Source of the DNA: Caldilinea sp. CFX5
GTDB lineage: Bacteria > Chloroflexota > Anaerolineae > Caldilineales > Caldilineaceae
DNA length: 64,000 nt
Assembly: GCA_021405325.1 (NCBI GenBank)
Contig: QWII01000007.1
Coordinates: 124,001-188,000, forward strand
Reading direction: 5' to 3'
The notes under the pieces were generated by a model. It worked only from the letters and a program-made list of their open reading frames with translations, was not told the origin of the DNA and did no database searches. Both the position numbers and the translations under genes were made by a program. Each line of letters opens with the position of its first letter. Position 1 is the first letter of the stretch. Positions 34,857 to 43,251 of the stretch are shown here, one piece after another.

Positions 34857-36269
34857 ATGTTACCAATCGAAAGCGTCCAACACATTTTGGCCGCCGCGTT
34901 GCGCAATGGCGGCGATCTGGCCGAACTCTATCTGGAAAATGTGGAAAATTTGCGGCTTACCCTGGATGACCAGCGGCTGGAAGGGGCGACGCAAGGGAAT
35001 GACATCGGCGGCGGTGTACGTGTCTTTTATGGTAACACGGCGGCCTATGCCTACACCGATGATTTGAGCGAAAGCGCTTTGATCGAAGCCGCCTACGCCG
35101 CTGCCGCCGCCGCCCGCGGGACGAACAAGCCACGGGTCGCCATCAACCTGACCAAAACACCCAGCCCGCTCGATTTTCCTGTCCGTCGCGCCTTTGATGA
35201 GATGCGCACGGCTGATAAGGCGGCGATTCTGCGCCAGATGGATCAAGCCGCACGGCGCTACAGCCCCCACATCACCCAAGTGGGCGCGGGCTATAACCAG
35301 ACTAGCCGGCGCGTTTGGATCTTTAACTCTGACGGCTTGTGGGCAGAAGATGACCGGGCGATTCTAGAGTTTACCGTCAACGTCGTGGCGCGGCGCGGCG
35401 AGACGATTCAAGCCATGCGCACCGGCTTAGGCGGCCAGATGGGGTTGGAATTGTTGGACGGCAAAGACCCGGTCGCCATGAGCGTAGATGCCGCCGAATC
35501 AGCGGTACGCATGTTGGATGCGCGACCGGCGCCGGCGGGGGAGATGCCGGTGGTCATCAGCAACGGTTGGGGCGGCGTTCTCTTTCATGAAGCGTGCGGC
35601 CACTGTATGGAAGCTGATTTTGTCACCCGTGGCGGTTCGGCCTATGGCGATCTGGTGGGGCAGCGTGTCGGGCCGGATTTTCTGACGGCGGTGGACGATG
35701 GCACCATCCCCGGTCGCCGCGGCTCCTTGCGCTTTGACGACGAAGGCGCCCCCAGCCAGCGCACCGTGTTGATCGAAAATGGCATTCTCAAAGAGTATAT
35801 GTGGGACTTGACCGAAGCGCGCCGTGTGGGTCGCGCCTCCACCGGCAATGGGCGGCGTGAAAGCTTCCGCCACATGCCCATGCCGCGCATGACCAATACC
35901 TTTATCGCCGCCGGCCCCCATGACCCGGAAGAGATCATCCGCTCCACCAAGAAAGGCTTCTATGCCAAAAAGCTGGGGGGCGGTCAGGTGGAGATCGGGC
36001 GCGGCGACTATGTCTTTGCCGTGACGGAAGGCTATTTGATTGAAGACGGCAAATTGACCGCGCCTGTCCAAGGCGCCACCCTGGTCGGCAACGGCCCGGA
36101 GTCGCTGCGCCAGATCGACATGATCGGCGCCGATTTTGCGCTGGACCCCGGCGTCGGCACCTGTGGTAAAGGACAGGGGGCCAAGGTCAGCGTCGGCCAG
36201 CCCACCGTACGCATCCCCAAACTGACAGTCGGCGGCACCGAACGGGCCATCGTGGGCGCGATGGGGTAA
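34857..36269 (+). CDS. tldD: TldD metalloprotease subunit
   Basis: A 470-residue protein. The catalytic motif HExxxH is H244-E245-A-C-G-H249 in LFHEACGHCMEADF, where His and Glu are zinc/catalytic residues of TldD. Typical family segments include GRRGSLRFDDEGAPSQRTVL and ARRVGRASTGNGRRESFRHM. With the TldE partner downstream it should form a heterodimeric cytoplasmic protease that processes small peptides (microcin or CcdA-like). ATG 34857 after AAAGGAG; the longer frame from 34776 only adds repeat-coded residues. Confidence 0.94.
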   Translation: MLPIESVQHILAAALRNGGDLAELYLENVENLRLTLDDQRLEGATQGNDIGGGVRVFYGNTAAYAYTDDLSESALIEAAYAAAAAARGTNKPRVAINLTKTPSPLDFPVRRAFDEMRTADKAAILRQMDQAARRYSPHITQVGAGYNQTSRRVWIFNSDGLWAEDDRAILEFTVNVVARRGETIQAMRTGLGGQMGLELLDGKDPVAMSVDAAESAVRMLDARPAPAGEMPVVISNGWGGVLFHEACGHCMEADFVTRGGSAYGDLVGQRVGPDFLTAVDDGTIPGRRGSLRFDDEGAPSQRTVLIENGILKEYMWDLTEARRVGRASTGNGRRESFRHMPMPRMTNTFIAAGPHDPEEIIRSTKKGFYAKKLGGGQVEIGRGDYVFAVTEGYLIEDGKLTAPVQGATLVGNGPESLRQIDMIGADFALDPGVGTCGKGQGAKVSVGQPTVRIPKLTVGGTERAIVGAMG

Positions 36270-36284
36270 AGAGATCAACTGCGT

Positions 36285-36391
36285 TCACAGAGAACGCCGA
36301 GTTTCGCAGAGACACACAGAGAGTTGATAGAGGTAGTTCCTCTCTGTGGTTCTTTGTGGCTCTCTGTGCTATCGCTGTCTTGCTCTGTGAA
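36285..36391. repeat. Octamer-like array CTCTGTGG with inverted arms
   Basis: Left part TTCACAGAGAACGCCGAG to CACACAGAGAG (36285-36323); right part CTCTCTGTGGTTCTTTGTGG ... GCTCTGTGAA (36339-36391). The ends TTCACAGAG/CTCTGTGAA are exact complements; the interior pairs only partly. Starts 16 bases after the TldD stop, before the TldE ribosome site. Confidence 0.7.
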
Positions 36392-36423
36392 GCCGTTGAT
36401 TACAATAGGGAGGAAAGCAGATC

Positions 36424-37773
36424 ATGGATTATTTGCAGATTGCACACGATGTTGTCAACGCTGCCGCCGCCGGTGGGGCTGAAGCCGAAGCCTATATCGC
36501 CGTCGGCAACCAGACCCAAATTCAGGTGCGGCTGGGGGAAGTGGAAAAGCTCTCCTACGCCGGCAGCAAAGGCTTGGGCGTGCGCGTGATTCGCGAGGGT
36601 AAGATGGGCTATGCGCACACTTCGGATTTTTCACCGGCCAGCTTGACCAAAACGGTGGAAGCTGCGCTCACCCTGGCCGAGATCGCCGATGCTGACCCCA
36701 ATCGCGGCTTGCCCGACCCCAAACCGCTGCGCGATGAGGATCTAGCCATTTATGACCCGTCCATGTTGGTAGCGACTGCCGAGGAAAAAGTCGCCTTTCA
36801 GAAAGCGGTGGAAGCCGTCGCCTTTGCCTACGATCCACGCGTCAAAGTTTCCAACATGAACAGCTATATGGACGCGGTCAACCAGGTCTTTCTGGTCAAC
36901 TCCAAGGGCTTTGCCGGCAGCTACCAGAGCACCTTTGCCGGCGCTTACATCATGGTGATGGCGATGGACGGCAATGATCGCGCCGTTGGCTTTGGCCTGC
37001 AAGTGGAACGTTCACTCAATGGGTTGGACCCCCAGAAGGTTGGACGCGAGGCCGGTGAGCAAGCGGTCAAGCTGCTGGGCGGTCGCCCCGTGCCGACGCA
37101 AACCGCCACCGTGGTCTACACTCCTTTTGCCGCATCAGGGTTGTTGGGCGCCCTCTCCCGCGCCTTGACCGCCGAAGCCATGCAGCGCAACCGCAGCTTC
37201 CTCCAAGACAAACTGGGGGAAACGGTCGCTTCCGACGTGGTCACGCTGCTGGACAATGGCCGTCTGCCCGGTGGTCTGGCCAGCCGCCCCTTTGACGACG
37301 AGGGCAACCCCACCAGCGCCACCCGCTTGATTGACGAGGGCGTTTTCCAGGCGGTGCTCTACGATGAATACACGGCGCGCAAGGTCGGCGCCCAGAGTAC
37401 GGGCAACGCGAGCCGCGGCGATCACAGCGCACCACCCCGTCTCGCCGCCAGCAATTTCTACATCCAACCCGGCCAGCAGACGCCCGAAGAGGTGATCGCC
37501 GGTGTTGAGAAGGGGTTATATGTGGTCAACACCATGAACACCCATAGCATTAACCCAGTCAGCGGCGACTACTCGGTCTCGGCGCAGGGGTTCTGGATCG
37601 AAAACGGCAAGCTCACCCACCCGGTCAACAATGTAACCATCGCCCTGCCGCTGCCCCAGTTGTTGAAAAATGTGCAGAGTGTGGGCAATGACCTCACCTT
37701 CCTGCCCTTCGCCGGCGCCATCGGCTCCCCGACGCTTCGGGTGGACGGCGTGATGATCGGGGGTAGCGAATAA
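36424..37773 (+). CDS. TldE/PmbA partner subunit
   Basis: A 449-residue protein of the modulator-of-DNA-gyrase family without the HExxxH motif, as expected for TldE/PmbA. Segments such as GSKGLGVRVIREGKMGYAHT, VVYTPFAASGLLGALSRALT and STGNASRGDHSAPPRLAASN fit the family. GGAGGAAAG-like ribosome site precedes ATG 36424. It complements TldD, building the substrate tunnel. Confidence 0.93.
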   Translation: MDYLQIAHDVVNAAAAGGAEAEAYIAVGNQTQIQVRLGEVEKLSYAGSKGLGVRVIREGKMGYAHTSDFSPASLTKTVEAALTLAEIADADPNRGLPDPKPLRDEDLAIYDPSMLVATAEEKVAFQKAVEAVAFAYDPRVKVSNMNSYMDAVNQVFLVNSKGFAGSYQSTFAGAYIMVMAMDGNDRAVGFGLQVERSLNGLDPQKVGREAGEQAVKLLGGRPVPTQTATVVYTPFAASGLLGALSRALTAEAMQRNRSFLQDKLGETVASDVVTLLDNGRLPGGLASRPFDDEGNPTSATRLIDEGVFQAVLYDEYTARKVGAQSTGNASRGDHSAPPRLAASNFYIQPGQQTPEEVIAGVEKGLYVVNTMNTHSINPVSGDYSVSAQGFWIENGKLTHPVNNVTIALPLPQLLKNVQSVGNDLTFLPFAGAIGSPTLRVDGVMIGGSE

Positions 37774-37775
37774 GT

Positions 37776-37856
37776 CTGGCCCGTAGGGACACCTGAGTTT
37801 AGCAAGGTGTTTACACCAAAATCCCTACCCTAAACTCAAGTGTCCCTACGGGCCAG
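37776..37856. repeat. 27-bp inverted repeat with GTAGGGAC core
   Basis: Arms 37776-37802 and 37830-37856, one mismatch, loop 27. It lies between the TldE stop and the convergent M20 peptidase gene, so it may act as a two-way terminator. Related to the GTAGGGGC palindromes. Confidence 0.65.
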
Positions 37857-37888
37857 GATATACTGGACTTTTGGTCGCGGCAAGACGG

Positions 37889-39037
37889 CTATTGACATAG
37901 GGCTTGTATCACCCCCGCCAGCAACGCCGTGCGCGGCACGATGCTCGCCACCTCAATATACTCATCCGGCCCATGATCCAGCCCGCCGACCGGCCCCAGC
38001 CCATCCAGCACCGGCGTTCCTTCAGCGGCAACAAAGCTGGCGTCGGAGGCGCCGCCGGTCGCGGCGCCGTTGACGGTAAAGCCGAGTTCGGCGGCCACTT
38101 GTTGGGTTAACGTTTCCAGGGCAACCACTTGGGTCGTCCGCTCCATGGCCGGCATCCCGCTGCTTTGGGGAGCGGCAAAGGCCATACGCACATCAGCAAC
38201 CGTTGGCATTGCGATCTGGGCTTCAATGGCGGCCAGCAGATCCGTCATGTCGGTATTGCGCCAGGCGCGCAGATCCAGCCCCGCCTTGGCATAATCCGGC
38301 ACCACATTTGGCTGGCGACCGCCTTCAATCACACCCGCATTGACTGTGACGCCGGGGCGAAAGCCATTGAGCCGATCCAGCGCGTCCAGATGGCGCGCCA
38401 AAGCGAGAATGGCATTGCGCCCTTTTTCCGGTTCGACGCCGGCATGGGCCGCTTTGCCAAAGGCTTCCAGCGTACACCAACGCACGGTTTTGCGCGCCGT
38501 GACAATGTCGCCGTTGGCGCGCGCCGCTTCCAGTGTAAAGGCCACATCCACCTGGCGCGCCGTCTCCCGAATCAACGGCACCGATCCTCGCTGGCCGATC
38601 TCTTCATCCGAAACGCAGAGAAAGACAATTGCGCCAAAGTTGTCAAAGCCGGTCGCCTGCAACGCCTGGACGGCATAGAGACCGGTCAACAACCCGCCTT
38701 TCATATCACAAACACCGGGACCAAGAAGCTTCGACCCGACGATTTGCATCGGTCGTTGTGTCGCCGTGCCTTTGGGGAAGACGGTGTCGCTATGGCCGAG
38801 CAGCAAAATACGCTGTTTGCCACGTCCACGCAAAGTCGCCCGCAGATTGTCACCCAACACCGGCTGTGGGTGTCGTTCGATGGTGAAACCCAGAGTCGAT
38901 AAACGAGCGGTCAACCAGTCCACGACTGTGTCAACACCGGTTTTGTCGTCACTGCCCGAATCAATGCCCACCAATGTCCGCAGGTCGTTGAGATAGGTTT
39001 CCAGTTGGGCAGCCAGGTACGCTTGTACTTGTTGCAT
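37889..39037 (-). CDS. M20 family metallopeptidase (glutamate carboxypeptidase-like)
   Basis: A 382-residue di-zinc peptidase. Metal motifs: LLLGHSDTVFPKG (HxD), VCDMKGGLLTGLYA with the bridging Asp, CVSDEEIGQRGSVPLI (catalytic Glu-Glu), and GLDHGPDEYIEVASIV at the C terminus (His ligand). The dimerisation domain GKAAHAGVEPEKGRNAIL is complete. ATG 39037 has GGAG seven bases ahead; ATG 39055 would also be in frame but lacks this. No signal peptide. Acts on folyl- or N-acyl-amino-acid-like substrates. Confidence 0.9.
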   Translation of the reverse strand: MQQVQAYLAAQLETYLNDLRTLVGIDSGSDDKTGVDTVVDWLTARLSTLGFTIERHPQPVLGDNLRATLRGRGKQRILLLGHSDTVFPKGTATQRPMQIVGSKLLGPGVCDMKGGLLTGLYAVQALQATGFDNFGAIVFLCVSDEEIGQRGSVPLIRETARQVDVAFTLEAARANGDIVTARKTVRWCTLEAFGKAAHAGVEPEKGRNAILALARHLDALDRLNGFRPGVTVNAGVIEGGRQPNVVPDYAKAGLDLRAWRNTDMTDLLAAIEAQIAMPTVADVRMAFAAPQSSGMPAMERTTQVVALETLTQQVAAELGFTVNGAATGGASDASFVAAEGTPVLDGLGPVGGLDHGPDEYIEVASIVPRTALLAGVIQALCQ

Positions 39038-39354
39038 GATGCTTCTCCGCTTCAAGAATTGAATAATAGATGAGCAGAATTATAACGCACATACAGAGAA
39101 TTACAGCTACCGTTCGTAACACAACGATACCAAGCCGAAGGTTTTTTGGCCAAAGGCCGAATAACTCGCCTGTCATTCTGAAAGAATCTCTGTCCACAAT
39201 ACCCTGGAGATTCTTTCAGAATGACAGACAAGTCGTCTGCGTTTCCCGGTGTAACGTTCTTGTGAGGAAGAAATTTTTGGCGCGTGCTAACTTATGGTAT
39301 CGTGTAGACAATGATTCATTCCTCACGCACACAAAGCAACGTAGGAGAAAACGC

Positions 39355-40515
39355 ATGAGTACACCCACGGATCTACAAGTCGGCGTAGTCGGCACCGGCT
39401 TTATCGGCCCGGCCCACGTCGAAGCGTTGCGACGGCTGGGCATCACCGTCGCCGGTATTGTCGGCAGTTCACCGGGGCGGGCGCAACCCAAGGCCGACGC
39501 CATGCGGTTGGGAAAAGTCTACACCACAGTTGAAGAGATGCTGGCCGACCCGCAGATCGGCGTTGTCCACATCACCTCGCCCAATCACTTGCACTACCCC
39601 CAGGTGAAAGCGGCGCTGCTGGCCGGCAAACATGTCGTCTGTGAAAAACCGCTGGCGATGGATACCCAGGAATCCGCCGAATTGCTCGCCCTGGCGCAAG
39701 AAACCAAGCGTGTTCACGCCGTCAACTTTAACATTCGTTTCTACCCGCTGGCCCACCACGCTCGTTCACTGGTGCAGAGCGGTCAAATTGGTGATGTCTA
39801 CATTGTCCAGGGTTCTTATCTGCAAGATTGGCTGCTCTTCCCCACCGACTGGAACTGGCGCTTAGAACCGGGCTTGGGCGGCGCCATGCGCGCCGTCGCC
39901 GACATCGGTTCGCACTGGCTCGACCTGATGACTTTTGTCACCGGTAAGCGGATTGAAGCGGTCTGCGCCGACTTTCACACCTTTATCCCGGTGCGGCAGA
40001 AGCCCAAGACCGCCATCGACACCTTTACCGGCAAGATCGAAGTTGCCAAAGAGACCGAACCGCAACCCATTCACACCGAAGATTACGCCACCATCCTGCT
40101 GCGTTTTACCGGCGGCGCACGGGGCGTTGTCACCGTCTCGCAGGTGAGCGCCGGGCGCAAAAACCGTCTCTACTTTGAAATCGACGGCGCCAAATCGTCG
40201 CTGGTTTGGGATTCAGAGCGGCCCAACGAATTGCTTATCGGCCATCGCGACCGGCCCAACGAATTGCTGCTCAAAGACCCGTCGCTGCTCAGTGATGAGG
40301 CCCGCCAGTTCACTAGCTACCCTGGCGGCCACAACGAAGGCTTCCCCGACACCTTCAAGCAGCTTTACGTCGCCATCTACCGCTACATTGCCAAAGGCGA
40401 CTACAACGCCCCCGCCGACTTCCCCACCTTTGCCGACGGTCACTATGAATTGCAACTGGGCGAAGCCATCCATCAAAGCGCCCAAGAAGCGCGCTGGATC
40501 ACCGTACCAGCCTAA
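39355..40515 (+). CDS. Gfo/Idh/MocA family dehydrogenase
   Basis: A 386-residue NAD(P)-dependent oxidoreductase. [20 protein letters not shown] is the Rossmann GxGxx[21 protein letters not shown] carries the EKP catalytic lysine, and the C-terminal domain is complete (GALGG-like segment reads [20 protein letters not shown]). ATG 39355 after TAGGAG; upstream reading from 39070 is not protein-like. Followed by a sugar isomerase, so likely a sugar or inositol catabolic pair. Confidence 0.92.
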   Translation: MSTPTDLQVGVVGTGFIGPAHVEALRRLGITVAGIVGSSPGRAQPKADAMRLGKVYTTVEEMLADPQIGVVHITSPNHLHYPQVKAALLAGKHVVCEKPLAMDTQESAELLALAQETKRVHAVNFNIRFYPLAHHARSLVQSGQIGDVYIVQGSYLQDWLLFPTDWNWRLEPGLGGAMRAVADIGSHWLDLMTFVTGKRIEAVCADFHTFIPVRQKPKTAIDTFTGKIEVAKETEPQPIHTEDYATILLRFTGGARGVVTVSQVSAGRKNRLYFEIDGAKSSLVWDSERPNELLIGHRDRPNELLLKDPSLLSDEARQFTSYPGGHNEGFPDTFKQLYVAIYRYIAKGDYNAPADFPTFADGHYELQLGEAIHQSAQEARWITVPA

Positions 40516-40656
40516 GCATTGCTCGTTCCGTCGCTCAGCGGCGGAATGCAGACTGGGCGCTCCGCGCCCCATTCCGATAATACAAGCTACCGCTGTGGAC
40601 GCGGAGCGTCCCACCGGCATGACGACGCCGAGCGTCGTCACGAGAAAGGAAGATCT
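40516..40656. repeat. Cluster of short GC-rich hairpins
   Basis: Between the dehydrogenase and isomerase genes: GGGCGC-tcc-GCGCCC (about 40555-40569), GACGCGGAGCGTC (about 40608) and a perfect GACGACGC-cga-GCGTCGTC (40621-40639). Such GCGCTCCGCG hairpins are a common dispersed class. No gene is seen. Confidence 0.5.
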
Positions 40657-41571
40657 ATGAAACTAGGATTGATGAGCGCCGCCCTGCCCCAACTTTCCTT
40701 TGAAGACCTGGTGGCGTGGTTGAGCCAGAATGGCTTTGGCATGATTGAGGTGGCCTGTTGGCCGGTGGGCAAGGCCGAGCGGCGCTATGCCGGCGTCACC
40801 CACATCGACGTGGCGAGCCTCAAGAAGAAAGAGGTGAAGAGCATTCGCGCCACTCTGGACAAACATGGGATGCAGATTTCGTCGCTGGGCTACTACCCCA
40901 ACCCACTGCACCCTGACCTGGCACATCGCCAGCAGGTGATCGACCACTTGCAAAAGGTAATCGTGGCCGCTGAAATGCTCAACGTCCCGATTGTCGGCAC
41001 CTTTGTCGGGCGCGACAAGGATCTGACACTGGAACAGAACCTGGCCGAGTTCGCCAAAGTCTGGCCGCCCATTGTGAAGTTTGCCGCCGATCACGGCATC
41101 AAGATTGCCATTGAAAATTGTCCCATGATCTTTAGCAACGACGAGTGGCCCGGCGGCAACAACCTGGCGATCAGTCCCTATGTCTGGCGCAAGATGTGGG
41201 AGATCATCCCCGACGCCAACTTTGGCTTAAATCTCGACCCATCGCACTTGATTTGGCAGATGATCGATTACGAACGAGTCGTCTACGATTTTGCCGACCG
41301 CATCTTCCATGTCCACGCCAAAGATATGCGCGTCGACCGGGAGCAACTCTACCAACGCGGCATTATGTCGATTGGTATGGGTTGGCAGATCCCACGCCTG
41401 CCGGGCTTGGGCGAGGTCAACTGGGCCAAATTCCTCGGTGCGCTCTATGCCGTGGGCTATGACTATGTCTGTAGCATCGAACATGAAGATCGCGCCTTTG
41501 AAGGTGAAGAACTGTTGGTCAAGCGCGGGCTGTTGATTGCACGGGATGTGCTGTCGCCCTATTTGAAGTAA
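40657..41571 (+). CDS. Sugar phosphate isomerase/epimerase (AP_endonuc_2 TIM barrel)
   Basis: A 304-residue protein. Metal-binding residues are visible in IKIAIENCPMIFSND (Glu), NFGLNLDPSHLIWQ (Asp/His), IFHVHAKDMRVD (His-x-Lys-Asp), and DYVCSIEHEDRAFEG (Glu). Start ATG 40657 with AAAGGAAG. The dehydrogenase 141 bases upstream suggests joint action on a sugar or cyclitol. The family includes inosose isomerase and tagatose epimerase. Confidence 0.88.
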   Translation: MKLGLMSAALPQLSFEDLVAWLSQNGFGMIEVACWPVGKAERRYAGVTHIDVASLKKKEVKSIRATLDKHGMQISSLGYYPNPLHPDLAHRQQVIDHLQKVIVAAEMLNVPIVGTFVGRDKDLTLEQNLAEFAKVWPPIVKFAADHGIKIAIENCPMIFSNDEWPGGNNLAISPYVWRKMWEIIPDANFGLNLDPSHLIWQMIDYERVVYDFADRIFHVHAKDMRVDREQLYQRGIMSIGMGWQIPRLPGLGEVNWAKFLGALYAVGYDYVCSIEHEDRAFEGEELLVKRGLLIARDVLSPYLK

Positions 41572-41577
41572 TAACCC

Positions 41578-41610
41578 AGACCTTTAGGGTCTCACAGACC
41601 CTAAAGGTCT
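41578..41610 (+). terminator. 33-nt perfect hairpin
   Basis: AGACCTTTAGGGTCT, loop CAC, exact complement. Lies six bases after the isomerase stop. Same 15+3+15 geometry and AGACCT/AGGTCT ends as the hairpins at 27425 and 53763. No T-run, so REP-like hairpin or factor-dependent terminator. Confidence 0.6.
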
Positions 41611-41664
41611 CTGCTGTCTTCCCACCTCGGCAATCGGCATCATCCCTGCGCAATTTTATCGCCC

Positions 41665-41693
41665 TTGCGTTTGTGACCAGATTTGTGTAGCAT
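41665..41693 (+). promoter_or_regulatory. Predicted promoter of the second PhyH gene
   Basis: TTGCGT (41665-41670), 17-bp spacer, TAGCAT (41688-41693), 45 bases before the ATG at 41738 with AAAGGAG between. Confidence 0.45.
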
Positions 41694-41737
41694 ACATTGG
41701 TCATCCTTTTCCCAACCTGTAACCAAAGGAGTAGCGA

Positions 41738-42544
41738 ATGAGTGCAACGACACAATACCTTGCCAACCAGGTGGTGAGCGCCGAACAGATCCAAGCCTGG
41801 GTCGAACAGTTTCACCAACAGGGTTTTCTCTTTTTGCAAAATGTGCTGCCGCCCGATTGGTGCGCCGAGTTGCGCGCCGATCTCGATTGGGCGTTGGAAC
41901 ACAACCCCAACGGGCTAAATGCCAGCAACACCAAACTGATTCTGGCCCATCGCCTCTTTGAGACCAGCCAGGCCAATCTACGCCTCTTTGATCTGGAACC
42001 GATTGTCAGCTTTGCCGAGGCGTTGATCGCGCCCAACTGTCACGTCATCCACAACAACTCCTTCAAAACGCCGACCGGCTATGGCATCGACACCTGGCAC
42101 CAGGACGATGCCCCCCATTACCTTCTCACCGAAGGCGAGCCGCCCAAGAATGTGCGCTTGCCCGTACTCTTCTTCACCGCCAACTACTACCTGACCGATG
42201 TCACCGAACCGGAAAATGGCGGCACTGAGGTGATCCCAGGCTCCCACCTCTTTGGCAAGCCCTGTCCCAAGGTGATGGAAGAGACGCCATGGGAAAATCA
42301 AGTACACTATAACTGTGGTGGTGCAGGTTCGGTCATTCTCTTTAACAATCAAGTCTGGCACAGGGGTGGTCCTAACAAAAGTGACCGCACGCGCTATATC
42401 ACGCAAGTGACTTATGCCCGCCGCATCATCGGTCACAAGTACTATCCCTTTATGAACTACCAGATGCCGGAGCATGTCTACCAGGATGCCAATCCACGGC
42501 TGCGTCGGTTGCTGGGTTTTCTTGATCATGGAGCATACGGTTAA
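41738..42544 (+). CDS. Phytanoyl-CoA dioxygenase (PhyH) family protein
   Basis: A 268-residue Fe(II)/2-oxoglutarate oxygenase. Iron ligands H121-x-D123 (DTWHQDDAPHY) and H208 (NQVWHRGGPNKSDRTRY, with the 2-oxoglutarate Arg shortly after). Segment GGTEVIPGSHLFGKPC is the family signature. Transcribed alone from its own promoter, with a strong terminator at 42658-42721. Substrate unknown; only distantly like the PhyH at 30456. Confidence 0.9.
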   Translation: MSATTQYLANQVVSAEQIQAWVEQFHQQGFLFLQNVLPPDWCAELRADLDWALEHNPNGLNASNTKLILAHRLFETSQANLRLFDLEPIVSFAEALIAPNCHVIHNNSFKTPTGYGIDTWHQDDAPHYLLTEGEPPKNVRLPVLFFTANYYLTDVTEPENGGTEVIPGSHLFGKPCPKVMEETPWENQVHYNCGGAGSVILFNNQVWHRGGPNKSDRTRYITQVTYARRIIGHKYYPFMNYQMPEHVYQDANPRLRRLLGFLDHGAYG

Positions 42545-42657
42545 GCAAAGAAACCAACCTAAAAGGCTAAGGTGCGTTGGCGAAAGTATGATAAGCGTCA
42601 GGCAAGCGTCGGGAAAACGTACAGCGAGCCTCCGCCCCCCCATGTTATACTACGTCC

Positions 42658-42721
42658 ATAGTCAGAAACAGCGTGCGGCTAACTACCGCTTCGGGGGAAC
42701 GCTGTTTCTGACTATTTTTTT
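42658..42721 (+). terminator. Strong intrinsic terminator
   Basis: Perfect 17-bp stem ATAGTCAGAAACAGCGT (42658-42674) with ACGCTGTTTCTGACTAT (42699-42715) running into seven T residues (42715-42721). The loop contains a GCGG/CCGC sub-stem. Sits 113 bases after the PhyH stop. Confidence 0.85.
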
Positions 42722-42805
42722 GCCTTTGGTCAATCATATCCTCTACCTCTTCACTTCCGCTCTGGAAAGCTACAAACTTTGATTCTGCCGCAGAAAGTAG
42801 CCACA

Positions 42806-42862
42806 GTAACAAGGTGGTAACACACATGCTTCCCAAGCACTTATCATGGGTCTTGGGTGACA
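42806..42862 (+). pseudogene. Partial tRNA-Gly copy in inverted orientation
   Basis: GGTAACACACATGCTTCCCA and AGCACTTATCA (42814-42844) match the D-loop to variable region of the tRNA-Gly(CCC) at 42963-43033 with a single change over 31 bases; a looser match continues as TGGGTCTTGGGTGAC. Acceptor and D-stem are absent, so it cannot fold as a tRNA. It lies on the opposite strand from the intact tRNA, 100 bases away. The rest of 42722-42962 and 43034-43167 shows no gene. Confidence 0.7.
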
Positions 42863-42962
42863 GAAATCGATGAGATTGTTTGTGGACATATGCAGCAGAT
42901 AGAAAACAAAAAGCCACTTTGCCAAAGGCAAGTGGCTTCATTAGCGCGATAAAATAGATCAG

Positions 42963-43033
42963 AGCGGGTGACGAGACTCGAACTCGTGATAAGTGCTTGG
43001 GAAGCACGTGTGTTACCGCTACACTACACCCGC
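42963..43033 (-). tRNA. tRNA-Gly (CCC)
   Basis: Acceptor GCGGGTG/CACCCGC with discriminator T, D-stem GTGT/ACAC, anticodon arm CGTGC-TTCCCAA-GCACT (anticodon CCC; the first stem pair is a C-T mismatch), T-arm ACGAG-TTCGAGT-CTCGT. 71 nt; CCA not encoded. Reads GGG codons. Confidence 0.95.
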
Positions 43034-43167
43034 TTATTTAGCCTCGCCCGATTCACGGTAGATTTGTACTATACCCCAGGCATACCAAATTGTCAAATTG
43101 TGGCGCAACCAAAAGAGAATCGTGCGTCATCCGTCAAATGTTGCAGAAGGCTGTAGTCAGTTGCCTG

Positions 43168-43195
43168 TTGACTTGCCGAACATTGTGTAGATAAT
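43168..43195 (+). promoter_or_regulatory. Predicted promoter of the hybrid kinase gene
   Basis: TTGACT (43168-43173), 16-bp spacer, GATAAT (43190-43195), about 57 bases before the ATG at 43252. Confidence 0.45.
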
Positions 43196-43251
43196 GACGT
43201 ATTAGTGCAGTTTTCATTAAAACCACCCATCCCTGGGAGAATAGTCCATTC

